This document shows, in pieces, positions 52,247 to 60,811 of a DNA stretch of 64,000 nucleotides. Under the pieces are notes generated by a model. It had not been told where the DNA came from. It searched no databases and worked only from the letters and a program-made list of their open reading frames with translations. Each line of letters begins with the position of its first letter. Position 1 is the first letter of the stretch. Source of the DNA: Actinobaculum sp. 313 (GTDB taxonomy: Bacteria; Actinomycetota; Actinomycetes; Actinomycetales; Actinomycetaceae); NCBI RefSeq assembly GCF_003073475.1, contig NZ_CP029033.1, positions 1,488,001 to 1,552,000 on the forward strand. The letters are read 5' to 3'. A program made the translations under genes and the position numbers.

Positions 52247-52284
52247 GTGCGGATTGACAGAACAGAAAGACTGTCATTCCTCCG

Positions 52285-52357
52285 AGCGGATGACGGGACT
52301 CGAACCCGCGACCCTCACCTTGGCAAGGTGATGCTCTACCAACTGAGCCACATCCGC
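52285..52357 (-). tRNA. tRNA-Gly (GCC)
   Basis: Acceptor GCGGATG/CATCCGC, anticodon stem TCACC/GGTGA with loop TTGCCAA (anticodon GCC), T-arm CGGGTTCGAGTCCCG. The CCA end is not encoded. First gene of the minus-strand Gly-Cys-Val cluster. Confidence 0.96.
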
Positions 52358-52520
52358 ATCGCACCCGCTTCGTTTCACACAGCGACCCGAGCGGCGCTTG
52401 TCCAATATAGCGACCTTCACCCCCAATGTCCAACTCACCGACATGAGGCACATCCCACGCTACGTCGTTTTGCACTCGAGAGGCCGCCCGGGCTATCCTC
52501 ATGAAGCACTGTCAGTGCGC

Positions 52521-52592
52521 GGGCGATTAGCTCAGTGGTAGAGCGCTTCGTTCACACCGAAGAGGTCACTGGTTCGAACCCAGTATCGCCCA
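52521..52592 (+). tRNA. tRNA-Val (CAC)
   Basis: Acceptor gggcgat/atcgccc, anticodon stem cttcg/cgaag with loop ttcacac (anticodon CAC), T-arm ggttcgaacc. The CCA end is not encoded. It is divergent from the other three tRNA genes. Its T-arm and acceptor are the same as in tRNA-Val (GAC). Confidence 0.96.
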
Positions 52593-52625
52593 CGATACAT
52601 ACCCATATGGGTACATGCCTGTGCT

Positions 52626-52654
52626 GCATTTGACATCTCTGCGATGCCAAATGC
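52626..52654 (+). terminator. hairpin downstream of tRNA-Val (CAC)
   Basis: GCATTTG pairs with CAAATGC, and inside it CATC with GATG around a 5-nt loop. It starts 33 bases after the tRNA. No T-run follows, so termination is likely but not certain. A small palindrome tacccatatgggta lies at 52600-52613 between them. Confidence 0.45.
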
Positions 52655-52961
52655 TCATCACCGCCCCTCATGCTCTCGGACACTGGCAAGCACGCAGATG
52701 AAATCTGGCGGCGTGGTTATCACCGCCCCCGCTCTGCAGCACTGGGCAGCCTTGAGCGTACAGGTCAACCAGGCCCAGCACGCCCTCACGCTTTGGGCCA
52801 CTAGTTCCCAAGCGAAACAGGGCCGAATACTCTGGTCCATCCCCTGCCCTTCGCCGACCAATCCGGTCTTTAGGCCACCAATCCCGTCTCCGCCAGTTCT
52901 CCGCCCATCCCCTAAACTCCGCGCTTTTCGCGCAGAACCGTGGAAAACCCGGAAAGCGGAG
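52655..52961. other. intergenic region upstream of glgX, no gene seen
   Basis: Together with the next 300 bp this is a gene-free stretch of over 600 bp. It has an approximate repeat of atcaccgcccc (near 52659 and 52719) and a small gcgc-ttttc-gcgc hairpin near 52921. ORFs on both strands lack recognisable content. Confidence 0.4.
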
Positions 52962-53063
52962 GCCTTTGGCGAGTGCCGTGGCGCTAGACCTTGACGCCAA
53001 GGCGCAGGGAACAAACGCCAACTGCCCTTGGCGAACGCTCGATTGCCCAGACGCCAAAGGCGC
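52962..53063 (+). repeat. four alternating copies of a CGCCAAGG-type motif in the glgX leader
   Basis: gcctttggcg (52962), cgccaaggcg (52995), cccttggcga (53025) and cgccaaaggc (53052) alternate in orientation. Copies 1:2 and 3:4 can pair, or instead 2:3, which is the geometry of an attenuator or of a multi-site operator. Confidence 0.5.
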
Positions 53064-53145
53064 ATGGATGGAAAACCCACGTCTCGGCAGTGGATGACCC
53101 AAGACGTCCGGCCAGAGCCTTGTCTGGCGCCCGCCCCACCTCGAA

Positions 53146-53180
53146 CGGATCTGGACAACCTCACACACATGTCAGATCCG
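53146..53180 (+). repeat. 8-bp inverted repeat before glgX
   Basis: cggatctg (53146-53153) and cagatccg (53173-53180) are exact inverted repeats with a 19-nt loop, about 84 bases before the glgX start. They may belong to the same regulatory leader. Confidence 0.4.
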
Positions 53181-53263
53181 GCTCACGGTACTGCCCCCAT
53201 ATCACTGCAGGACACGGGGATATGAGGGAGATCCACACATCCTGGCCAAGGAGGTGGGAGAAT

Positions 53264-55660
53264 ATGCGTATGCAAATCTGGCCTGGACACTCTTACCCTC
53301 TTGGCGCGACCTTCGATGGGACGGGGACGAACTTCGCCGTTTTCTCGTCGGTGGCCACAAAGATGGACCTCTGCCTTCTTGACGATGCCGATCAACAGAC
53401 AATCGTCGAACTACGCGAGGTCGACGGCGGCGTATGGCACTGCTATCTGCCCGGTGTCCGTCCCGGTCAGCGCTACGGCTACCGGGTACACGGCCCCTAT
53501 GACCCCGCGTCCGGGCTGCGTTGCGACCCCTCCAAGTTGCTGCTCGACCCCTATGCGAAGGCCATCGATGGCCATATCGAGGATAGTCAGGCCGTCTTCT
53601 CCTACAACTTCAACAATCCGAGCGAGCGCAACGAGCAGGACTCCCTCGGGCACACAATGACCTCCGTTGTAATCAACCCGTTCTTTGACTGGGGTCACGA
53701 CCGCCCACCTGCCCACGATTACAGCGACACCGTCATCTACGAGGCACATGTGCGCGGCATGACCATGCGCCACCCCGATATCCCGGAGGATATCCGCGGA
53801 ACGTACGCCGGCATCTCCCATCCGGCCATTATCGACTACCTGAAGAAACTCGGCGCTACCGCCATTGAACTCATGCCCTGCCACCAATTCGTCAATGACA
53901 CCGGTTTGCAAGCGAAGGGGCTGAGCAACTATTGGGGCTACAACACCATCGGTTTCTTCGCCCCGCACAACGGCTACGCTTCCTCCGACACTCGGGGCGG
54001 CCAGGTCGACGAGTTCAAGGCCATGGTCAAATCCTTCCATGAAGCCGAGATCGAAGTGATTATGGACGTCGTGTACAACCACACGGCGGAGGGCAATCAC
54101 ATGGGCCCTACCCTCTCCTTCAAAGGACTTGATAACGCTGCATATTACCGGTTGGTGGAAGGTTCCCAGGAGCATTATTTCGACACCACCGGTACCGGTA
54201 ATTCCCTCAACATGCGCTCGCCCCATACCTTGCAGTTGATCATGGATTCCCTGCGCTACTGGATCACCAATATGCACGTAGACGGCTTCCGTTTCGACCT
54301 CGCATCGACTCTGGCACGGGAGTTGCATGAAGTTGACAAACTTTCATCCTTCTTCGACATCATCCAGCAGGACCCACTCATCTCGCAGGTCAAGCTAATC
54401 GCCGAGCCGTGGGACGTGGGGGAAGGAGGATACAACGTCGGCGGTTTCCCGCCCCTGTGGTCGGAGTGGAACGGCAAGTATCGAGATACCGTGCGTGACT
54501 TCTGGCGCGGGGAGCCATCTGTTCTCTCCGAGCTCGCCTTCCGCCTCACCGGTTCTTCCGACCTCTACGAGAACTCCGGCCGACGGCCCATGGCTTCCAT
54601 CAACTTCGTCACCGCACACGATGGATTTACGCTCAATGACCTCGTTTCCTACAACGAGAAACACAATGAGGCAAACGGTGAAGGTGGCGCGGACGGCGAG
54701 TCTAACAATCGTTCATGGAACTGCGGTGCCGAAGGACCGACCGACGATCCAGACATCGTCGCACTACGTGAGCGCCAGCGCAAGAACTTCTTGTCGACAC
54801 TACTTCTGTCACAGGGTGTTCCGATGATTGCGCACGGCGACGAGATCGGGCGCACGCAAAATGGCAACAATAACACCTACTGTCAGGACAACGAGATTTC
54901 TTGGGTGGACTGGAAACTCACGGATTCACAGTTCGATTTGCTGGACTTCACGCGCCATTTGATTGCCTTCCGTAAGGCGCATTCGGTTTTTCGACGTCGG
55001 CGCTTCCTCAGCGGTGTCTCGACCCGCGGCGGTCGGGAGAAACTGGGCGAGGTCGAATGGTTGCGTCCAGATGCCACGCAAATGCAGGACTCTGATTGGT
55101 CCGTCGGCTACGCTCGCTCTCTCATGGTGTACCTCAATGGCTCCGCCATTGCAGAGCCGGACAGCCGCGGAGCGGAGATTTACGACGACGACGTGCTCAT
55201 CACTTTCAACGGTGACAGTGAGCCGCTCTCCTTCACAATTCCCTCCAGCGCGTACGGCAAGCGCTGGAACAACGTGTTTAACACCGCAGCACGAATTGAT
55301 CCTGCTGAGGAGTATCTCCCCGGCCAGACTTTCCAGGTCGAAGGCCGTTCCATGCGCGTTTTCATCTGCCAACGGGAGGATCAAGGCTCGCTGTGCCCCG
55401 GTAAGAAGCCGAACGAGTCCGTTGGTCGGCTTCGCAGCGATGCGGAAAACGAGGTCGAATCTGCGGCTTCCGCCACCGGAACGGACAGCGGTAACACGCC
55501 CTTAAACAATGACTCGCCGAGCGCACAACCCGCGCCCGAACCTGCGGAAAACGCTACTTCGTCCACTTCCATCACGGAGCAAGAAACGGCAGATGGAGTA
55601 GACGTGTTGGGCACCGGGGAGGCATCTTCCATGGAGAAGAAGTCTTCCGCCACGGGGTGA
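53264..55660 (+). CDS. glgX: glycogen debranching enzyme GlgX/TreX
   Basis: Hydrolyses alpha-1,6 branches of glycogen, giving linear maltodextrin for TreY. The start ATG 53264 has AAGGAGGT 8 bases upstream; the longer frame upstream has no homology. The 798 residues contain a CBM48 N-terminal domain, region I VVYNHTAEGNH, nucleophile in GFRFDLASTL, acid in LIAEPWDVG and FVTAHDGFTLND. The family has about 700-720 residues; after about 705 a Ser/Glu/Ala-rich tail of some 90 residues follows. treY and treZ downstream make the treXYZ set, though 400 bp separate it from treY. Confidence 0.95.
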   Translation: MRMQIWPGHSYPLGATFDGTGTNFAVFSSVATKMDLCLLDDADQQTIVELREVDGGVWHCYLPGVRPGQRYGYRVHGPYDPASGLRCDPSKLLLDPYAKAIDGHIEDSQAVFSYNFNNPSERNEQDSLGHTMTSVVINPFFDWGHDRPPAHDYSDTVIYEAHVRGMTMRHPDIPEDIRGTYAGISHPAIIDYLKKLGATAIELMPCHQFVNDTGLQAKGLSNYWGYNTIGFFAPHNGYASSDTRGGQVDEFKAMVKSFHEAEIEVIMDVVYNHTAEGNHMGPTLSFKGLDNAAYYRLVEGSQEHYFDTTGTGNSLNMRSPHTLQLIMDSLRYWITNMHVDGFRFDLASTLARELHEVDKLSSFFDIIQQDPLISQVKLIAEPWDVGEGGYNVGGFPPLWSEWNGKYRDTVRDFWRGEPSVLSELAFRLTGSSDLYENSGRRPMASINFVTAHDGFTLNDLVSYNEKHNEANGEGGADGESNNRSWNCGAEGPTDDPDIVALRERQRKNFLSTLLLSQGVPMIAHGDEIGRTQNGNNNTYCQDNEISWVDWKLTDSQFDLLDFTRHLIAFRKAHSVFRRRRFLSGVSTRGGREKLGEVEWLRPDATQMQDSDWSVGYARSLMVYLNGSAIAEPDSRGAEIYDDDVLITFNGDSEPLSFTIPSSAYGKRWNNVFNTAARIDPAEEYLPGQTFQVEGRSMRVFICQREDQGSLCPGKKPNESVGRLRSDAENEVESAASATGTDSGNTPLNNDSPSAQPAPEPAENATSSTSITEQETADGVDVLGTGEASSMEKKSSATG

Positions 55661-56053
55661 ATGGTGCACGAAGGCCTCACGTCGATGCCCAGTCGGTATG
55701 CGGTCCAGGCGCGTGGTGGATGACGCCGCCGACCGTGTACACCGTGCCCGCGTCCATCATGCGGTCCCGGCACTTTGTGGGTGGAGTGTTGGGTTTCGGG
55801 GTTGACATCCAGTGGGCATACGGTCCCCGCTCACTGGTCAGTCCGGGCCCGGCTCGCCGGGCAATAGCCTCGCCCCTCGCCTCGGCATGGGTAGCCGAAA
55901 CAAGGCATGCCATGCCCGAACTGCACGGGCACGTCTGACCCCGAATAATGCTCAGCGTCAGCACAGTTCCTTCCGGGAACTGTGCTCCCAGGCATCCCTC
56001 CCCACAACAGTAGGAAGATGCGGGCACTTCCCCGGACCGTGCAGACAATGTTG
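55661..56053. other. intergenic region between glgX and treY
   Basis: About 390 bp with no credible gene; the treY frame is open through it but has no family content. Two hairpins occur: gcccggc-tc-gccgggc at 55847-55862 and the stronger one at 55960-55986. These could end the glgX transcript. Confidence 0.5.
55960..55986. repeat. 11-bp perfect hairpin upstream of treY
   Basis: agcacagttcc (55960-55970) and ggaactgtgct (55976-55986) with loop ttccg. The stem is perfect. No T-run follows, so it may be a terminator without a U tract or an operator about 70 bp before the treY promoter. Confidence 0.5.
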
Positions 56054-56059
56054 TAGTCT
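56054..56059 (+). promoter_or_regulatory. -10 box of a leaderless treY promoter
   Basis: TAGTCT lies 7 bases (cgagaat) before the treY ATG and no Shine-Dalgarno is seen. The transcript would start at or next to the start codon. No clear -35. Confidence 0.5.
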
Positions 56060-56066
56060 CGAGAAT

Positions 56067-58619
56067 ATGAGTGATGTCGACTCGCGTCGTAGTACAGCAC
56101 GGCACACCCACGTGCCGGCACCGGATCGCAGGCAACCCGTATCCACGTACCGCTTGCAATTGGGCCCGCAGTTCACCTGTGATCAGGCAGTGGCGATCCT
56201 GCCCTACCTGAAGACCCTCGGTATCACCGATGTCTACTGCTCCCCCATCCTGCAGGCGGCTCCGGGGTCCACCCACGGCTACGACGTCGTCGACCATACG
56301 AAGGTGTCGCATGCCATTGGAGGCCGTGAGGCATTTCAACGGCTTGCGGATGCGGCGCATGCCTCGGGCATGGGCGTCGTCGTCGATATTGTTCCCAACC
56401 ATATGGCGGTGCCCACACCGTTGTATCTCAACCGGGCTCTATGGTCGGTGCTGCGTGACGGAGCCGATTCTCCCTACGCCAATTGGTTTGATATCGATCT
56501 GGACGAGGCCGCCGATGGACTGATGATGCCCGTGTTGGGTGACCGCATAGGAACAGTCCTCGCCAAGGGGCAGATCACGGTGGAAACTATGGTCGTGCCC
56601 GGATTCGAAGACCTGGGAGAACAGCCCGTTGTGCGATACTTCGAACACGTCTTCCCGGTACGTGCACAAACCGAGTCACTCCCGCTCGCCGATCTGTTGG
56701 AGCGGCAGTACTACCGGCTCGCATACTGGCGTGTCGCAGAGGAAGAACTCAACTACCGCCGTTTCTTCGACGTAGATACCCTGGCCGCTATTCGCACCGA
56801 AGACGCTGACGTGTTCAACAGTTCGCATGCGTTGCTGCTGGAGCTATTCGACACCGGATATATCGATGCGTTCCGGATCGACCATCCGGACGGACTCTCC
56901 GATCCGCGTGAATACCTTGCTCGGCTCCATGAGGCCACTGGCGGCGCATGGGTAGTTGCGGAGAAGATCACGGAGGGCGACGAAGAACTCCCAGCAGATT
57001 GGCGCTGTTGCGGCACAACGGGGTATGACGCAGCGTGGCGAATCGGCTCCTTACTTACCGATCCGGTCGGTGTCAATCGACTCACCGCCTTGTATGTTGA
57101 ACTGTCCGAAGCTACCGATTCCTACCCGACGCTGGAGGCAGGGGCCAAGGCACAGATTTTATCCACCTCGCTACATGCGGAAATGGAACGTCTCACCTCC
57201 GTGTTGGCGCAGATCTGCCATGCGGATGTGCGACTGCGCGATCACACGGGGCGTTCCATCCACGATGCTCTCGGCGCGCTCATCATTTCGATGGACCGCT
57301 ACCGCGCCTATGTCGTACCTCGCGAGAAGCCCTCCGCCAGCGCGGAGAATGCGATCCGCGAGGCGGCGGATCGGGCGACGAAGTTCCTCAGCCCTGACCG
57401 CTGTGAATCGTTGGAAGTCGTTGTGGACATCCTTCTCGGACGTGAAGTCGGATCGGCCGGCCGCACCTACGAAGAAGCCCGTGCGGAAGCGATTATCCGG
57501 TTCCAGCAGGTGTGTGGCGCCGTTATGGCCAAGGGTGTGGAAGACACCGCCTTTTACCGCTATACAGCTCTCACCAGCGCTACCGAAGTCGGTGGCGACC
57601 CCATGCGCGCCTCGTTGACCCCTGACGACGTCGTCGCCTGGACGGGTCGAACCGGAGCGCAGTGGCCCTCTACGATGACCTGCCTGACTACGCACGATAC
57701 GAAGCGAGGCGAAGACACGCGCGCCGCCATCTCCGTTCTCAGCGAATGGGCGCAAGAGTGGCGTTCACTACTGACCGACCTGCGCGCCCGGCATGCTGCA
57801 GCGCGCCCAGCCGAGCTTGACGGCCAGATTGAGAACCTCATGTGGCAGACGATTACGGGAACGTGGACCGACCGTGGCCCGATTGAGTTGGATCGTCTTC
57901 TCAACTATTTGCGCAAGGCAGCCCGCGAGCAGAAGTCCTGGACAAACTGGACGTCGCCCGACGAAGCGGCTGAATCGGCACTATTCGGGTATGCGCGTTC
58001 CGTACTCGGCGACCCGGAGAGCCTGAGTGACCTCACCGCCTGGCACGAGCGCACGGCGCGTTCACGCCGCGCCGTAACGCTGGCGCAGAAAACGATAGCG
58101 TTGACCCTACTCGGTGTGGCGGACAGCTATCAGGGAGAAGAAGTCATCCAAAACTCCCTGGTAGACCCCGACAATAGACGTCCCGTGGATTTCGACAGGA
58201 TCGCCACTATGCTGACCGCGCTGGACAACCGTGGTTCCTTACCCGGGGATGCCAGCCTGGACCAAGAGAAGCTGTGGATCACATCGCGGATTCTCCGCCT
58301 GCGGCGCGAGCGGCCTCTCAGCTTCGTCTCGACGCGCTCCGGCTTCGCGCCCCTGCCCGTCACAACAAGCCATGCCGTGGCCTTTACACGCACTTTCGAC
58401 TGCGTCCCTTCCGTAGTTACAGTGGCGCAGCGTCTGCCGCGTGCCCTTGCCGACTCCGGCGGTTTCGGCCGACACACCGTCGTCTTACCAGAAGGACATT
58501 GGCAAGACGTGTTGACCGGTCACGAGTTTAGTGGCGGACCGATTGAGATCTCCTCGCTTCTGGAATACCTACCAGTAGCCGTTCTCGCCCGTGACAGCAA
58601 GGAGTTACCAAATGCCTGA
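56067..58619 (+). CDS. treY: maltooligosyl trehalose synthase
   Basis: Turns the reducing end of maltodextrin into a trehalose linkage. From ATG 56067 it has 850 residues. GH13 motifs: VVDIVPNHMAV (region I), YIDAFRIDHPDGL with the nucleophile Asp, WVVAEKITEGDEELP with the acid, and CLTTHDTKRGEDTRA (region IV). The family-specific start STYRLQL and VYCSPILQA are present. It overlaps treZ by 8 bp. The upstream frame extension to 55812 has no homology and crosses the promoter. Substrate supply by GlgX and release of trehalose by TreZ are inferred from the neighbours. Confidence 0.95.
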   Translation: MSDVDSRRSTARHTHVPAPDRRQPVSTYRLQLGPQFTCDQAVAILPYLKTLGITDVYCSPILQAAPGSTHGYDVVDHTKVSHAIGGREAFQRLADAAHASGMGVVVDIVPNHMAVPTPLYLNRALWSVLRDGADSPYANWFDIDLDEAADGLMMPVLGDRIGTVLAKGQITVETMVVPGFEDLGEQPVVRYFEHVFPVRAQTESLPLADLLERQYYRLAYWRVAEEELNYRRFFDVDTLAAIRTEDADVFNSSHALLLELFDTGYIDAFRIDHPDGLSDPREYLARLHEATGGAWVVAEKITEGDEELPADWRCCGTTGYDAAWRIGSLLTDPVGVNRLTALYVELSEATDSYPTLEAGAKAQILSTSLHAEMERLTSVLAQICHADVRLRDHTGRSIHDALGALIISMDRYRAYVVPREKPSASAENAIREAADRATKFLSPDRCESLEVVVDILLGREVGSAGRTYEEARAEAIIRFQQVCGAVMAKGVEDTAFYRYTALTSATEVGGDPMRASLTPDDVVAWTGRTGAQWPSTMTCLTTHDTKRGEDTRAAISVLSEWAQEWRSLLTDLRARHAAARPAELDGQIENLMWQTITGTWTDRGPIELDRLLNYLRKAAREQKSWTNWTSPDEAAESALFGYARSVLGDPESLSDLTAWHERTARSRRAVTLAQKTIALTLLGVADSYQGEEVIQNSLVDPDNRRPVDFDRIATMLTALDNRGSLPGDASLDQEKLWITSRILRLRRERPLSFVSTRSGFAPLPVTTSHAVAFTRTFDCVPSVVTVAQRLPRALADSGGFGRHTVVLPEGHWQDVLTGHEFSGGPIEISSLLEYLPVAVLARDSKELPNA

Positions 58620-60423
58620 TACCCGCCATGCCGCCGTCGGGGGTCGGCCCGATGCGCATGACAACTTGCGCGTGTGGGCGCCCGGCGCGCAGAGAGTCAC
58701 GCTGCACCTGTTCGATAACTCGCCGCAGGCCGCCGAACTAGGGAACGAGCCGTTACTCCCATTTAATAACGGCTGGTGGGAGAGCCGCGCTCCCCTCCCG
58801 CCAGGCACGCGGTATCTACTCGCCGTTGATGACAATCAACCATTCCCGGATCCACGTTCACAACGGCAGCCGCTGGGCGTGCACGGTCCTTCCGAAATCG
58901 TCGACGTATCCTCCTTCGCTTTCACAGATGGATCATGGCGGGGTATCGACACGCTCGGCGCTGCAATCTATGAGCTGCACGTCGGCACGTTTACGCCGGA
59001 AGGCACCTTCGCCGCGGCGGCCGATAAGCTCCCTTACCTGAGGGAACTCGGGATCGACATGGTGGAGCTTATGCCGATTGCTCCGGTGCCCGGAACCCGC
59101 AACTGGGGATATGACGGGGTCTCTATTTTCGCGGTGAATGAGAACTATGGTGGACCGGAGGGCTTGGCGGCCTTCGTGGACGCCGCGCATGCGCTCGGTA
59201 TCGGTGTATGCCTGGACGTCGTCTATAACCACATGGGCCCAGATGGCAATTACGTCAACTTCTTCGGCCCGTACTTCACGGATCACCACACCACGCCGTG
59301 GGGCCAGGGAGTTAACGTCGACGGCCCCGATGCCGCCGAGGTTCGGCAATTCTTCGTCGACAATGCGCTGCAATGGGTGCGCGATTACCATATCGATGCG
59401 CTACGCCTGGATGCCGTTGCCTTTATCCTTGATGATTCTCCGCGTCATATCCTGGCGGAAATCTCCGATAATGTTGCCGCCTTTGCCGCAGAATCGGGCC
59501 GTAAAATCAGCCTGATCGCGGAATCGGATATCAACGATCCAATAATGATCACCCCTACGGCGGCAGGCGGCTGTGGGATGGATGCGCAATGGAACGACGA
59601 CGTTCACCACGCGATTCACGCCTATCTGACCGGCGAGTCCTTCGCCTATTACGGTGACTTCACACTTCCGGGCGCATTGGAAAAGGCCTTTCGCCATGCC
59701 TTCGTCCACGATGGCATCTACTCCACTTTCCGCCGTAAGGTTTGGGGAAGGCCGGTCCCCGATAGTATCGACAGCCACCGATTCGTCATTTGCACCGAGG
59801 ACCATGACCAGGTCGGCAATCGCGCGATTGGTGATCGTCCTTCGGCGCATCTCACCTTTGGCCAACAAGCGGTGGCCAATTCGCTGGCCCTCGCATCGCC
59901 ATTCACTCCCATGCTTTTCATGGGTCAGGAATGGGGCGCTACAACACCCTTCCAGTTTTTCACGGACTACGACGAGGAGCTCGGCCGCGCCGTGGATGCG
60001 GGCCGCCAGGCCGAGTTTGCCAATTGGGACTGGCTCGCCGTATATGGCGAGCAAGAAGTCACCGTTCCCTCCCCGCAAGACATAGCGACTTTCACTGCCT
60101 CAAAGCTCGACTGGAGTGAACGTGAGAAACCGGAGCACGCTGCCTACTGGCAATTTATCCGCTCTCTACTTTCCCTACGCAAGAAGCTGCCGGATCTAGC
60201 CAGCAGCGACCGGGCGCAGACGGAACTCGTGCGCCTGGGCCGCAATGGCTATTTGCGGCGCGGCGCCTGTTACGTGGCGTTCTCCTGCGATGGCAATGCC
60301 ACAGTTACCGTGCCGCGCGCCGATTTGGTGCCTCTTCTGGAATGGGGATCGCCAGTGATGGAGGCTGACCGTATCGACTTCGTGCAACCGGGCGTCGTCG
60401 TGATGATACCCGACGCCCTCTGA
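58612..60423 (+). CDS. treZ: malto-oligosyltrehalose trehalohydrolase
   Basis: Cuts maltooligosyl trehalose to free trehalose. The start ATG 58612 has AAGGAG 7 bases upstream and overlaps the treY stop by 8 bp; 603 residues. A CBM48-type N-terminus (LRVWAPGAQRVTLHLFD) precedes the GH13 barrel: DVVYNHMGPDGNY, IDALRLDAVAFI with the nucleophile, LIAESDINDP with the acid, and CTEDHDQVGNRA. The MGQEWGATTPFQFFTDY segment is typical of TreZ. No terminator is visible after it. Confidence 0.95.
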   Translation: MPDTRHAAVGGRPDAHDNLRVWAPGAQRVTLHLFDNSPQAAELGNEPLLPFNNGWWESRAPLPPGTRYLLAVDDNQPFPDPRSQRQPLGVHGPSEIVDVSSFAFTDGSWRGIDTLGAAIYELHVGTFTPEGTFAAAADKLPYLRELGIDMVELMPIAPVPGTRNWGYDGVSIFAVNENYGGPEGLAAFVDAAHALGIGVCLDVVYNHMGPDGNYVNFFGPYFTDHHTTPWGQGVNVDGPDAAEVRQFFVDNALQWVRDYHIDALRLDAVAFILDDSPRHILAEISDNVAAFAAESGRKISLIAESDINDPIMITPTAAGGCGMDAQWNDDVHHAIHAYLTGESFAYYGDFTLPGALEKAFRHAFVHDGIYSTFRRKVWGRPVPDSIDSHRFVICTEDHDQVGNRAIGDRPSAHLTFGQQAVANSLALASPFTPMLFMGQEWGATTPFQFFTDYDEELGRAVDAGRQAEFANWDWLAVYGEQEVTVPSPQDIATFTASKLDWSEREKPEHAAYWQFIRSLLSLRKKLPDLASSDRAQTELVRLGRNGYLRRGACYVAFSCDGNATVTVPRADLVPLLEWGSPVMEADRIDFVQPGVVVMIPDAL

Positions 60424-60706
60424 CTTCTGCACCCGGTTGCTGCGCCCGCGAAGACACCCCGCTTTCTTCTCCTTATCACTTGTTGGCTCGGGCATCACTT
60501 GTTGGCTCGGGCTCTAGTTGCTGTACGCACGAGGATGCTCTCTCGGCGAGTGCGTGTTCCAGCGTGTCCGTCTTCCAGTTGCCGTGCGCGCGAGGCGCAG
60601 TGCCGAATTCCTGGCTGATTCCCAACGATTCACAGGCGCAGTCGGCATCGCTTCAACCAGCCCGGCCCGAACACACCCACCTTTTGTGATTTCAAGCACT
60701 TTTGCA
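60424..60706. other. intergenic region with a 19-bp direct repeat
   Basis: About 280 bp between treZ and the ABC operon promoter. atcacttgttggctcgggc occurs twice in tandem at 60475-60493 and 60494-60512. No gene is seen. Confidence 0.6.
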
Positions 60707-60742
60707 CAAACGTTTGGCGCAAACGTTTGCATGCGCTACGCT
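60707..60742 (+). promoter_or_regulatory. sugar ABC operon promoter with two LacI-type operators
   Basis: CAAACGTTTG occurs at 60707-60716 and 60720-60729 (the second extends to GCAAACGTTTGC). A promoter TTGGCG (60714-60719), 17 bp, TACGCT (60737-60742) overlaps both: operator 2 fills the spacer and operator 1 covers the -35. The palindrome with a central CG is typical of LacI/GalR repressors, so binding should block transcription. Confidence 0.8.
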
Positions 60743-60811
60743 AAGTGACAGCGGCACAAAGGTGTTCGCAACCACACACGATCTTCCGTCAGCACGGTAG
60801 GAAGGACGAAG

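Noticed and set aside
53411-54328. 305-residue minus-strand ORF opposite glgX
   Set aside because: Shadow frame; glgX motifs are clear on the other strand.
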